Positions 1 through 7,645 of a DNA stretch of 39,989 bases are shown here, in pieces (position 1 is the first letter of the stretch; every line of letters begins with the position of its first letter). Origin of the DNA: an uncultured Clostridia bacterium (GTDB lineage Bacteria; Bacillota; Clostridia; Christensenellales; Borkfalkiaceae); NCBI GenBank assembly GCA_934796775.1, contig CAKVPH010000018.1, positions 1-39,989 of the forward strand, written 5' to 3'. The position numbers were made by a program, and so were the translations under genes. The notes under the pieces were generated by a model. That model did not search any database. It had not been told where the DNA came from and was given only the letters and a program-made list of their open reading frames with translations.

Positions 1-302
1 TTCTGCAAAGAAGAAAGTTTGCTTGCCTGTATCACGTCGGCGAGCAAAACGACTTCCGCCGTTTCAAGCAGACGGGTGACAACGTAATAGTAAGTATATT
101 TTTTCTTGTATGAGAGGACTTCATAACCGAACTCGTTAAGCGTGGCAATATCGTGGGCAATAACTCGGCGAATTACGGTTATACCGCGTTTTTCAAGTTC
201 TGCGCGGATTTCGTCGGCGTTCATTGCGTGATTTTCGTCGGTGTTCTTGCGCAGAATATCCCACAACACAAGTAGTTTGATTTTATTGTTTTCGTTTGCC
301 AT
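1..302 (-). CDS. WYL-type transcriptional regulator, 5' part
   Basis: Partial gene: the start is inside the window and the 3' end lies beyond base 1. About 100 codons are visible. An N-terminal winged helix (NKIKLLVLWDILRKNT, then RRVIAHDIATLNEFGYEV) is followed by YYVVTRLLETAEVVLLADVI, the linker typical of DeoR-like HTH/WYL regulators before the WYL sensor domain. That domain would lie off the window and in this family usually binds a nucleic acid or small ligand. The start ATG at 302 is preceded by a modest AAAGG site. A strong promoter lies about 260 bases upstream, and the leader between holds a tiny ORF and a terminator-like hairpin, so expression may be attenuated. WYL regulators often accompany mobile and defence genes, which fits the att-like site at 987-1058. 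Family call fairly sure; target unknown. Confidence 0.75.
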   Translation of the reverse strand, partial: MANENNKIKLLVLWDILRKNTDENHAMNADEIRAELEKRGITVIRRVIAHDIATLNEFGYEVLSYKKKYTYYYVVTRLLETAEVVLLADVIQASKLSSLQ

Positions 303-381
303 TTTGTGTACCTTTTTATGGTTTGAGTGTTTTTTGTAATTGCAATTCATTTTCTCGTCTTTACTTTCGTCGAAAAATAAC

Positions 382-452
382 AAAAAAGCGCAAGGGAAAA
401 GTTGTTTCTCTGCGCTTGTAATCTAAACGTAATTCATAGGCGGTTACCTCCC
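382..452 (-). promoter_or_regulatory. Leader with 4-codon ORF and attenuator-like terminator
   Basis: In the leader of the WYL gene, a strong Shine-Dalgarno site (GGGAGGT, 452-446) sits 8 bases before ATG AAT TAC GTT TAG (437-423, peptide MNYV). A hairpin follows at once, with arms at 411-417 and 386-392 (AAGCGCA/TGCGCTT) and a U-rich tail. A translated mini-ORF just ahead of a terminator is the layout of ribosome-dependent attenuators. The arrangement is seen; the regulation is inferred. Confidence 0.5.
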
Positions 453-561
453 GTCGAGAGTTTTTGTTTTTTAGACTGTGTTAGTTTTTGTTCTTGTGCT
501 GCCTCTTTCTAAAAGTGTTTTTTTGCTGTTTCGATGTTGTCATGTAAAAACTATTGTATAT

Positions 562-590
562 ATTATAGCACAAAATTTTTGTTTTTTCAA
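562..590 (-). promoter_or_regulatory. Promoter of the WYL regulator
   Basis: TTGAAA (590-585), 17 bases, TATAAT (567-562) on the minus strand. It reads toward the leader and the regulator gene. Confidence 0.65.
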
Positions 591-757
591 GTTTTAATGC
601 TCGGTTGTATGAAATCTCTTAAAGTTATCGCTTACCTTAAAAAATCAACAGTCTTTTTCATCATTTTGGACAGATCCGTTCTTTCGAGCAATTACTTTTT
701 GCTTTCATTTGAATATTTTAATAATGGAAACAAAATTAGAAAAGACGAAACTATTTG

Positions 758-786
758 TTGACATTTTTATTTTGAAAGAGTATTAT
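758..786 (+). promoter_or_regulatory. Orphan promoter facing the att region
   Basis: TTGACA (758-763), 17 bases, TATTAT (781-786). No convincing ORF follows before the tRNA fragment at 1004. It may have driven an element gene or the tRNA, or make a short RNA. Confidence 0.5.
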
Positions 787-878
787 TGCCTTAGTAAATG
801 TTTGGCGTTTTTCTACAAAAACTCTACAAAAAGCGGTTCTAAAAACGCAAAAAACAAAAAATAGAGTAAAGCATTGAA

Positions 879-908
879 GAAAAACATATAACAGCGAAAA
901 ACATATAA
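879..908 (+). repeat. Direct repeat, candidate integrase arm sites
   Basis: GAAAAACATATAA occurs at 879-891 and again at 896-908, 17 bases apart. This is about 90 bases from the presumed recombination core, where arm-type integrase or excisionase sites are commonly found. The repeat is exact; the role is inferred. Confidence 0.4.
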
Positions 909-986
909 AATCAAGTAAATAAGCGGTTCAACGTTCGTTTTTCTGAAAAAATATACCATTTCAAAGCATTGCGGAATAAGGGATAC

Positions 987-1017
987 CAAACGCCTTCAAA
1001 GACTTGAAAACCGTTTG
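987..1017. other. Probable attR core of a tRNA-Ser-targeted element
   Basis: Nested inverted repeats: CAAACG (987-992) pairs with CGTTTG (1012-1017), and TTCAA (995-999) with TTGAA (1004-1008), around a 4-base centre AGAC. The right half is the anticodon loop and 3' stem of tRNA-Ser, while the left half does not match a tRNA 5' half. This is the form of a tyrosine-recombinase core site in an anticodon loop. The element body would lie to the left. Confidence 0.5.
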
Positions 1018-1058
1018 TCGGCAACGGCACGGGGGTTCGAATCCCTCTATCTCCGCCA
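1004..1058 (+). pseudogene. tRNA-Ser(UGA) 3' fragment
   Basis: From the anticodon loop (CTTGAAA, anticodon UGA) through a long class II variable arm, a T arm (GGGGGTTCGAATCCCTC) and TATCTCCGCCA, this is the 3' part of a serine tRNA. The partner acceptor strand (GGAGATA), D arm and 5' anticodon stem are not present upstream: the sequence before 1000 cannot pair with it. It is best read as the leftover of integration, not a working tRNA. Confidence 0.6.
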
Positions 1059-1099
1059 AAACCCTTTGGGTAGATGAAAATCTATCCGAAGGGTTTTTT
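1058..1099. terminator. Terminator hairpin after the tRNA tail
   Basis: AAAACCCTT ... GTAGAT gaaa ATCTAT ... GAAGGGTTTTTT forms a long hairpin ending in a T run, directly after the CCA end. It looks like the native tRNA terminator. Confidence 0.65.
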
Positions 1100-1148
1100 C
1101 GTTTTGTTAATCAGAGGGATTCGAACGAGAGCGGCACCCGCAGGGTGA

Positions 1149-1174
1149 AAAAACAGCCCGGTGTGGCTGTTTTT
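1149..1174. terminator. Bidirectional terminator hairpin
   Basis: AAAAACAGCC (1149-1158), six-base loop, GGCTGTTTTT (1165-1174): a perfect 10-bp stem with A and T tracts on its two sides. No gene lies beside it. A further 12-bp inverted repeat (CTTTTGCAAAGC/GCTTTGCAAAAG) follows at about 1191-1235. Confidence 0.6.
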
Positions 1175-1242
1175 AGCGGCTGACCGCAGACTTTTGCAAA
1201 GCATCAGCCGTTCTTTTATTTTTGCTTTGCAAAAGGCAAGAG

Positions 1243-1293
1243 CGAATCCCTCTATCTCCGCCAAAACGCAGATAAAATCTGCGTTTTTTGTTT
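1243..1293 (+). repeat. Second tRNA-Ser tail plus terminator
   Basis: Bases 1243-1267 repeat 1038-1062 exactly (25 bp, including GAATCCCTCTATCTCCGCCA). A different hairpin then follows: ACGCAGAT aaa ATCTGCGT and a T run. A 13-14 bp inverted copy of the same tail is at 1113-1126. The hairpin recurs at 2667-2702, beyond the methylase gene. Confidence 0.6.
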
Positions 1294-1418
1294 TTTTACA
1301 GTTTTTTATAATCTTCCAAAAAAACATAAAAAAATACAAAGCAATAAACCGCCACCAAAAAACAAAACTTAATGTTTTTCATTTAATAAATTTTTTATTA
1401 AAGCAAACAAAGATTTAC

Positions 1419-1447
1419 TTGCTATTATTCGCGTTTTAGAATATAAT
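1419..1447 (+). promoter_or_regulatory. Promoter of the Dam-like methylase
   Basis: TTGCTA (1419-1424), 17 bases, TATAAT (1442-1447), ending 27 bases before the start codon. A GAGGTG ribosome site lies at 1464-1469. Confidence 0.55.
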
Positions 1448-1474
1448 AGAAATAAGATACTTTGAGGTGACAGC

Positions 1475-2542
1475 ATGTTAAAATATATTTCAGCTAAAGA
1501 AGCTGCCGAAAAATGGAATATTTCACAAAGACGAGTTTCGGTTCTTGCAAGCGAAAACAGGATAAAAGGCGCAATGATGGTCGGCAATATGTGGATTATT
1601 CCCGCCGACGCCGAAAAGCCGATTGATAAAAGAACGCTTCGCTATGAAAAAAGCAAAATTATAGAGCTTAAACCTTTTGTTAAATGGGTTGGCGGAAAAA
1701 GTCAACTCGTTGATGAAATAGAAAAACTGCTTCCTTTGGATATAGAGCAAGCCTTAACTAAATATGCTGAACCTATGGTCGGCGGCGGCGCGTTGTTTTT
1801 TAGCATACTTTCAAAATATGATTTTGACGAACTTTATATCAGCGACATAAATGCCGAGCTTATAAACGCATATCAAGCCGTAAAAAACGACGTTAATAAT
1901 TTAATTGCAAAACTCAACGAAATGCAGATGTTGTTTTTACCTATGGACGAAAACGGCAGAAAGTATTTTTATTATACCGTTCGCGAAAAGTTTAATTCCA
2001 CAACGCTATCAAACGAAACGGCAACAGATAAAGCGGCAGAATTTATTTTTCTTAACAAAACCTGCTTTAACGGGCTTTATCGCGTAAACAAAAAAGGACA
2101 GTTCAACGTTCCCATGGGAGCATATAAAAACCCAACAATTTGCGACGACGAAAATTTACGCAATATCAGTAAAGCACTGCAAAACGTAACTATCGTTTGC
2201 GGCGACTATACTCTATCTGAATCGTTTATAGACAAAAATACATTTGTTTATATAGATCCGCCATACCGCCCTATTTCGGCAACATCGGGATTTACCTCTT
2301 ACAATACCGACGCATTTGACGATAACGAACAATTAAGACTTGCAAAATTTATTGACAAAATAAATCTTTCGGGCGCAAGAATAGTTCTAAGCAATTCCGA
2401 TCCGAAAAACGTAAACGAAGAAGATAATTTCTTTGACGATTTATATAAAAACTATAAAATACATCGAGTTACGGCAAGTCGGGCGATAAACAGCAAAGGC
2501 GACAAGCGCGGCAAAATAAACGAACTGCTCATCAGCAATTAA
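1475..2542 (+). CDS. dam: Dam-family DNA adenine N6-methyltransferase with N-terminal HTH
   Basis: A D12-class adenine methylase that transfers methyl from S-adenosylmethionine to adenine in DNA; GATC is the usual Dam target and is inferred here. Residues 1-45 form a small helix-turn-helix of the MerR/excisionase type (SAKEAAEKWNISQRRVSVLA). The methylase starts near residue 66 with FVKWVGGKSQL, has AdoMet motif I (YAEPMVGGGALFF, about 97-109) and the catalytic DPPY at 261-264. Its 355 residues exceed classical Dam (about 270-280) mainly because of the HTH. ATG at 1475 has a GAGGTG site 5 bases upstream. No restriction-enzyme gene accompanies it, so it appears orphan. It sits between repeated terminator/tRNA-tail sequences, which suggests acquisition with mobile DNA. 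Enzyme class is sure; the specificity is not. Confidence 0.9.
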   Translation: MLKYISAKEAAEKWNISQRRVSVLASENRIKGAMMVGNMWIIPADAEKPIDKRTLRYEKSKIIELKPFVKWVGGKSQLVDEIEKLLPLDIEQALTKYAEPMVGGGALFFSILSKYDFDELYISDINAELINAYQAVKNDVNNLIAKLNEMQMLFLPMDENGRKYFYYTVREKFNSTTLSNETATDKAAEFIFLNKTCFNGLYRVNKKGQFNVPMGAYKNPTICDDENLRNISKALQNVTIVCGDYTLSESFIDKNTFVYIDPPYRPISATSGFTSYNTDAFDDNEQLRLAKFIDKINLSGARIVLSNSDPKNVNEEDNFFDDLYKNYKIHRVTASRAINSKGDKRGKINELLISN

Positions 2543-2553
2543 AGGAGATTATT

Positions 2554-2625
2554 CTGAAAGAAAAACTCCTGAAGATTTTTAAAAACGGTAAAAACAATCA
2601 GATATTTTTACAGATAATGTTATAA
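2554..2625 (+). pseudogene. Possible remnant of a gene once downstream of dam
   Basis: The dam stop codon runs into AAAGGAG, a strong ribosome site, yet the only frame behind it starts with CTG and ends after 23 codons (LKEKLLKIFKNG...). This may be the stub of a lost partner such as a restriction enzyme. It is too short to identify, and chance is possible. Confidence 0.2.
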
Positions 2626-2666
2626 CAACATTAGCAAATTAAGTTGTTTTTCTTTATCGGTACACA

Positions 2667-2702
2667 GCCAAAAACGCAGATAAAATCTGCGTTTTTGTTT
2701 TT
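2667..2702. terminator. Terminator, second copy of the 1263-1293 hairpin
   Basis: ACGCAGAT aaa ATCTGCGT flanked by A and T tracts, nearly identical to 1263-1293 including the preceding GCCAAAA. It ends dam transcription. The two copies bracket the gene as direct repeats about 1.4 kb apart. The rest of 2543-2905 holds one more terminator (2731-2760) and nothing else recognisable. Confidence 0.65.
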
Positions 2703-2730
2703 ATCAATTTTCAACAAGCCCAAAAAGCAT

Positions 2731-2760
2731 TAAAAAAATGCCTTGCTCAGGCACTTTTTT
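2731..2760. terminator. Bidirectional terminator
   Basis: TGCCT (2739-2743), five-base loop, AGGCA (2749-2753), with an A tract on the left and a T tract on the right. It can end the minus-strand glycan operon and any rightward transcript. Confidence 0.6.
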
Positions 2761-2905
2761 ATTTTGTAATTTTTTAGTTTTTTTATTTTTTAATTATGAC
2801 AAAACGCCATTGTGTTAAAATGTAAAAACCCTATTATGGTATAAGCCACAAAATATAACCCACACACACCCACGATAACTTCGCCCTTTTCAACGCGTAT
2901 GCCCG

Positions 2906-4501
2906 TTACATTTCGCTTACCGAAATAAGCTGACGATAAATATTGAAATATAACGTAGAATTTTCACGGTAAGGCAAAATCGGTTTTTCGAGTTCGTCTA
3001 TTACCTCAATCTCGCCGCGGACATAACTTTCAAGTCTTTCCTTACAGGAGTTAAGCCGCATAATAAGCCCGCCAAGGCGAGCGTCCTGAATTTCAAAACC
3101 AAAAGTCTTGTTTTCGATAAACCACAGCTTTTTAAAATTCCCGTAAAACACTTTAAGCCTTGCTAAAACTTCGGTAATATCGCCGCAAATGCTATGTATA
3201 GCCGATTTATCGCCCGCTTTATACGCTTTGCGGATTTTAACGCCTAAGTCGTATTTGAGCTGTAAGACGCTGCAAAGCGAAGATAAGGTATCGAATATAT
3301 ATCTATACTCGCCTGCTCTTTGCCCTGCTTCGGATAACTTTAAAGCGTAACCGTCGTAATCTATTTTTCCCTCTTCTTCCACAAGGTCGTCGAGAATTCC
3401 TAAAAACGGATCGCAATACAGCAACGCTTTACACGGCGTTTCAAGTTCTTCATGCTTTACGGGCAGAAGATTTGGAATATCCAAAAGCATAAAATCGTAA
3501 AAATCAAAACCGAACAGAGCTTTAAAGCCGTTTGCAATAACGTCTTCGTCGAACACGCCGAGCGAATATTGTTTTACGGCGTATAAAGACGGCAGGAGCG
3601 CGAAAAACGAACATTCCTTACCATCATCGCCCCACATAGTGATAAACACGTTTTTAACGTCGAATTTAAGCGCGGCTTGCAATGCCGCTTTCATCGATTT
3701 TAAAGTGTAAGCGTTAAAAGGAGCAAAGCCGCCCCAGCACCAGGCACCGCCGGCAAACCAAAAGCCGTTTTTTATAGCTTTGTGCGCCTGCATCATCGTT
3801 TCGTAATCTTCGGTTTGGGTATGATAATAATCCCAGTATATGAGTTCTACGTTTTTGGGTATTTTTTCGGATATATCTTCAGAAACAACAAGGTCTTTGC
3901 CGTAATATTTTCCGCAATTACCTATGCGGAAAAACATATCGCTCCACATATGCAGAGTAAAACCGTATTTATCGGCTATTTCGGCAACTCTTTGAAGATG
4001 ACCGAATAAAAGATCGTAACGATTTTTATATCCATGTTCGTCAAGATATTTGCCAAGCCCTATATAATGCGCTTCGTCCATACCGATATTTACTATACGC
4101 GAAGTGAACGCTTTAGCAAGCGTTTTAAACATTTTATCAATCAAATCGTAAGTCTTTTCGTTTTCGACGGATAAAATATCGCTTATGTCAATAATATCCT
4201 CGTAATACGGTAATTTTGCAAGGTTATTAAAATGCGCCAAGGTCTGAATTGCGGGTACAAGTTCTATTCCTTTTGAAGAAGCGTACAAATCCAGATCTTT
4301 TAATTCGCTTACCGAATACCCCCCGCGAAGGTAACCGAAATACGGCTCGCCGTCTATTTCGTAGGTGTCCTCCATATAGAGTTCGAGCATGTTATATCCC
4401 ATTTTAGCGAGAGCATCGATAAATTCCTTGATTTTTTCAGGTCTCATTACGGCGTTGCGCGAACAATCGAGCATAACGCCGAGCCGTGATATTTTTTCCA
4501 T
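2906..4501 (-). CDS. GH20 beta-N-acetylhexosaminidase, cytoplasmic
   Basis: A retaining exo-hexosaminidase that removes terminal GlcNAc or GalNAc. The TIM barrel opens with RLGVMLDCSRNAV and carries the GH20 catalytic Asp-Glu pair at 142-143 in NIGMDEAHYIGLG; the family uses substrate-assisted catalysis by the acetamido group. Trp-rich loops (GGAWCWGGFAP, MWGDDG) fit the sugar pocket. There is no signal peptide, so it should act inside the cell on imported oligosaccharides, as described for the GH20C type. It is the last gene of the uptake operon, 119 bases after the lipoprotein gene. An 8-bp hairpin (4516-4545) lies just before the start, and the ribosome site is weak (AAAGTGA). Family is sure; linkage specificity cannot be read. 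Confidence 0.85.
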   Translation of the reverse strand: MEKISRLGVMLDCSRNAVMRPEKIKEFIDALAKMGYNMLELYMEDTYEIDGEPYFGYLRGGYSVSELKDLDLYASSKGIELVPAIQTLAHFNNLAKLPYYEDIIDISDILSVENEKTYDLIDKMFKTLAKAFTSRIVNIGMDEAHYIGLGKYLDEHGYKNRYDLLFGHLQRVAEIADKYGFTLHMWSDMFFRIGNCGKYYGKDLVVSEDISEKIPKNVELIYWDYYHTQTEDYETMMQAHKAIKNGFWFAGGAWCWGGFAPFNAYTLKSMKAALQAALKFDVKNVFITMWGDDGKECSFFALLPSLYAVKQYSLGVFDEDVIANGFKALFGFDFYDFMLLDIPNLLPVKHEELETPCKALLYCDPFLGILDDLVEEEGKIDYDGYALKLSEAGQRAGEYRYIFDTLSSLCSVLQLKYDLGVKIRKAYKAGDKSAIHSICGDITEVLARLKVFYGNFKKLWFIENKTFGFEIQDARLGGLIMRLNSCKERLESYVRGEIEVIDELEKPILPYRENSTLYFNIYRQLISVSEM

Positions 4502-4515
4502 AAAGTCACTTTACA

Positions 4516-4545
4516 ATCGGGCGAAGGTATTAGCCACCGCCCGAT
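4516..4545 (-). promoter_or_regulatory. Hairpin in front of the GH20 start
   Basis: ATCGGGCG (minus strand 4545-4538) pairs perfectly with CGCCCGAT (4523-4516) around a 14-base loop, 14 bases before the ATG. No U tract follows, so it is not a usual terminator. It may stabilise processed mRNA or tune initiation. Confidence 0.4.
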
Positions 4546-4571
4546 AATTTAAAATTTTATTTTTCAAAATA

Positions 4572-4591
4572 TTGAATCAACTATGATTCAA
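4572..4591. promoter_or_regulatory. Inverted repeat between lipoprotein and GH20 genes
   Basis: TTGAATC, six bases, GATTCAA: a perfect 7-bp inverted repeat in the 119-base gap inside the operon. It could be a partial terminator or a processing site; no promoter is evident. Confidence 0.35.
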
Positions 4592-4620
4592 AAATTATAT
4601 AGCTATAGTTTTTTACCTTA

Positions 4621-6735
4621 TTAGCCTTGGCTTGCAGGCAATAACGTATTTAACTGTCCTTGAGTTATAAACGCATAATCACCAACAATAACGCTACCTG
4701 CACTCCAACAGAAAAAGTCTAAAGCAATGTATCCTCTCGCCGCAAGAGCCTCTGTTATTTCTACAACGACGATATACCAACTTTCCGAGTTGTTCTTCTC
4801 ATAAGCAACGGCATTTCCTACTTCGTCATAGTATTTTAAATCTGCCGCGCCGGCATCGTTCTGTTGCGGAACGGTCGGATCTATCGCAGTAAAGCTATTT
4901 TTGATTGCAAAAACAAGATATTGACCTTTTTTGTCTGCGATATCGCTTATATTCAAATATGCGCCGTCACCGCTTTGAGAAATCGTCTCAATTTTTTTGG
5001 TTGCAGCTCTGTACTTTCCTTCATTTATCATCGAGCCGCCGTCGCTCACCTGATACGATTCAATATTTTTCCACTTACTGATTTTATTTGCCGAATTAAA
5101 CGTTACTCCAGCCAACTCATAATACATATTGCAAACCGTTCCGGATACATTCAAGGAACTATAAACGTGTCCTTCGTATGCTTTTGCCGTAGGAACAATC
5201 ACGCAAGTTACGTTAGTTTCCGTTTCGGTAAGAGTGAACGAACCGTCTATATTTCTAACATAATGATTAACAGTCGAATAAGTTTTTTTGAAAATTTCAT
5301 TAAATTGTTCCTGAGTGAGATACGTATATTCGCCGATCTGTACGGTTCCGAGTCTCCATAAGAACAGATTGATATTTATAGAACCGTCAACCGGATAAAA
5401 TTCACTATCAAGATATATAGCCATAGTCATCCAGTTTTCATAAGAGTCGGAATAAGCAATAGCATTACCGTCTTGGTCAAACCATAACGGATAATCGTTT
5501 CTATTATAATAATTGCCGACTTCGTCAACAAACTGCAAGGTGTCGCCTATATATTTATAATTCTGTTTTACAGGCAGAAGCAGCCATTTCCCGGAATTCT
5601 TACCATAAGCAATATCTAAAAACGCCGATGAAGTACCTGCCACAACACTCGCCTCGTATACGTTGTTGTATATTACATTTCTATCATTATCCGTAATCGT
5701 TCCTTTTTCATTGTAACTTCCTACACTTTCGTCATATCCCGATGCGGTAAAATCCGGAACATTATAAGTCGTTCCCTCTAAACCATAATACAGTTCAACA
5801 ACGTTATCAGTAGATTGCAATTTTGAGCCAAGGAAAACAATGCCGTCATATTCTTTTTTAAACGACTCCACGTCCGTCTGTGTATGGCCGCTCTTTGTTT
5901 CTGTTGCTATAAGCGTAACGTAGCCGTAAATACTTCTGTTGAAATGTTTAACGGTATACTCTACGTTTTTAGCATAAACGGCAGTATACGTTTCTGAGCC
6001 TTGACATTTATCCGAAATGTCTTTATCCCAACCCATAAAAGTATAACCTTCTTTTGTCGGATCTGCAGGAACAGTTACGTCGTCGCCATAATGATATGTT
6101 GAGGCAAGAGCAAGTTCATCGTTTGCAAAATCAAATGTTATCGTATACTCGATATATGCTTTTGTGTAAACAGCCGTATAAGTAGCGTTTTCTTTACAAA
6201 CTGCAATTGCCTTATCCCATGAACTGAAAGTGTAACTATACGTTTTATCCGCAGCCTTAACGGGAGTTCCATTATATGTCGGCATAGCACCGTATTTCAC
6301 TTTAACACTCTGCAACACCTGACCGTCATCATTTTTGAAAACAACGTCGTATTCATAAAGTTTAAGATAAACTTTAAGCGTAAGCTTTTCATCTTCGCTT
6401 ATATTGCCCGTAAGCTTATTTCTGCTATCGCTTTCATCAAAGTAGTATCCTTCCGGAATCGCGTCTAAAGTATCCAACGCTTCTGCAGTTATAACAACCG
6501 GATCTCCTACTTTTCCATTGCCGTTAAAATCAGTTTTTAAATAACTGCCGTCAAGCTGTTCTGCATAAACTTCAATCGCGTAATCCGCGTCGACAGGTAT
6601 TTCAACAGTACTCGACGAAGATTGATCCGGATTTGATCCGGAATCGGGTTCTTCTTCGCAGGCGACAAGCGATATCGCCATAAAAATGACGAATAAACAG
6701 ATCAATACCGCCTTAAAAGTTCTTTTAATTTTCAT
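4621..6735 (-). CDS. Lipoprotein with InlB-type repeats, probable glycan binding
   Basis: A 704-residue surface lipoprotein. The signal peptide ends in lipobox LVAC with the lipidated Cys at 26, followed by an acidic/Ser-rich linker. Residues roughly 120-260 hold InlB B-repeat-like units (YTITFDFANDE..., EGYTFMGWDKDI, TYTAVYAK), beta-rich spacers common in surface proteins. The C-terminal half has two related modules, each running from a beta-sandwich-like stretch to a similar ending (VQIGEYTYLTQEQFNEIF and VIVGDYAFITQGQLNTLL). That looks like a duplicated carbohydrate-binding-like domain. The start has an AAAGGAG site. It lies 67 bases after the second permease gene, in the same operon. A role in capturing glycan at the surface is inferred; no catalytic motif was seen. 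Confidence 0.7.
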   Translation of the reverse strand: MKIKRTFKAVLICLFVIFMAISLVACEEEPDSGSNPDQSSSSTVEIPVDADYAIEVYAEQLDGSYLKTDFNGNGKVGDPVVITAEALDTLDAIPEGYYFDESDSRNKLTGNISEDEKLTLKVYLKLYEYDVVFKNDDGQVLQSVKVKYGAMPTYNGTPVKAADKTYSYTFSSWDKAIAVCKENATYTAVYTKAYIEYTITFDFANDELALASTYHYGDDVTVPADPTKEGYTFMGWDKDISDKCQGSETYTAVYAKNVEYTVKHFNRSIYGYVTLIATETKSGHTQTDVESFKKEYDGIVFLGSKLQSTDNVVELYYGLEGTTYNVPDFTASGYDESVGSYNEKGTITDNDRNVIYNNVYEASVVAGTSSAFLDIAYGKNSGKWLLLPVKQNYKYIGDTLQFVDEVGNYYNRNDYPLWFDQDGNAIAYSDSYENWMTMAIYLDSEFYPVDGSININLFLWRLGTVQIGEYTYLTQEQFNEIFKKTYSTVNHYVRNIDGSFTLTETETNVTCVIVPTAKAYEGHVYSSLNVSGTVCNMYYELAGVTFNSANKISKWKNIESYQVSDGGSMINEGKYRAATKKIETISQSGDGAYLNISDIADKKGQYLVFAIKNSFTAIDPTVPQQNDAGAADLKYYDEVGNAVAYEKNNSESWYIVVVEITEALAARGYIALDFFCWSAGSVIVGDYAFITQGQLNTLLPASQG

Positions 6736-6802
6736 CTTTTTCTCCTTTATAATTTTAAGTCTTTCGACTATAAATTTCGTTTTGGTATTTTACCTTTTGA
6801 TT

Positions 6803-7645
6803 TTAGCCTTTTATACCGCCTACCGAAGTGTTTTCCATGATTTTTCTGCTGAAAACAGCAAAGAAAACAAGAGTTGGAACAATTACCACCGTTGCCGCAG
6901 CAAAAATCGTAGGCCAGTTATTTTTTGTTTGGTATTGTGAAACTATCATTTGCAGACCTACCGCTATAGTAGGTTTAGCGCGCAAAAACAGATATTGGCT
7001 GAAAAAGTCGTTCCAGGCACTTATAAACGATATAAGAAAGAACGCTATTACCCCGCCTATAACTTGCGGAAGCATTATCTGAAAGAACACTCTTACATGC
7101 CCTGCGCCGTCTATAAAAGCAGATTCGGCATACGTCCAGGAAACAGCCTTAAAGTAAGCATACAGATATAAAAACACTCCGCCAAAGCCGCCCTGCATAA
7201 TAAAATTCCCTGCAAACGTATTAAGCAGCTTTAACTTATACATGAGGTTGTAAGTTGCCGAAAGCGAACCCGTTGTAGGAATCATCATGCATATTACAAC
7301 CATCGTGTATATAACTTTACTGCCCTTAAACGGATATTTGGCTATAATATAAGAGGTCATGCACGAAAGCAGTATGCCTATGCCTACTCCGCCCGTAACG
7401 ACGATTATGCTGTTTAAAAACATTCCGCCGATTCCCGTTTTTGAAAATCTGTATTCAAACACAGCTTTATAGTTAGCTGTTGTAGGGTTACTTGGTAACG
7501 ACCATATATCCTTAAAGAAATCGGGAGACGCTTTAAAACTGTTATAAAACATCATAACGAAGGGATATATGAGCGATATCGCGTACAGGACAAATATAAA
7601 GAATACGACCGTAAGCGTTATTCGCTCGTTTTTAGGTCTTTTCAT
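6803..7645 (-). CDS. Carbohydrate ABC transporter permease, MalG type
   Basis: Inner-membrane permease of a CUT1-type sugar importer, 280 residues with six predicted membrane helices. The EAA loop that contacts the ATPase is clear near residues 175-195: YAESAFIDGAGHVRVFFQIMLPQV in outline, with conserved Gly and the I-LP ending. The C terminus (NTSVGGIKG) is the usual MalG-like tail. Its ATG overlaps the stop of the preceding surface-protein gene (ATGA), so the two are probably translationally coupled. It would pair with the permease at 10228-11223 and the binding protein at 12641-14020. No ATPase gene is present nearby. Confidence 0.88.
   Translation of the reverse strand: MKRPKNERITLTVVFFIFVLYAISLIYPFVMMFYNSFKASPDFFKDIWSLPSNPTTANYKAVFEYRFSKTGIGGMFLNSIIVVTGGVGIGILLSCMTSYIIAKYPFKGSKVIYTMVVICMMIPTTGSLSATYNLMYKLKLLNTFAGNFIMQGGFGGVFLYLYAYFKAVSWTYAESAFIDGAGHVRVFFQIMLPQVIGGVIAFFLISFISAWNDFFSQYLFLRAKPTIAVGLQMIVSQYQTKNNWPTIFAAATVVIVPTLVFFAVFSRKIMENTSVGGIKG

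Noticed and set aside
534..761. Rightward 75-codon frame near the WYL promoter
   Set aside because: No ribosome site, no family resemblance, and AT-rich low-complexity content; it crosses the leftward promoter.
970..1058. Intact tRNA-Ser or selenocysteine tRNA
   Set aside because: The TTCAAA at 995 could suggest a UCA anticodon, but the acceptor, D arm and 5' anticodon stem do not pair. Only the 3' part from the UGA anticodon loop is present.
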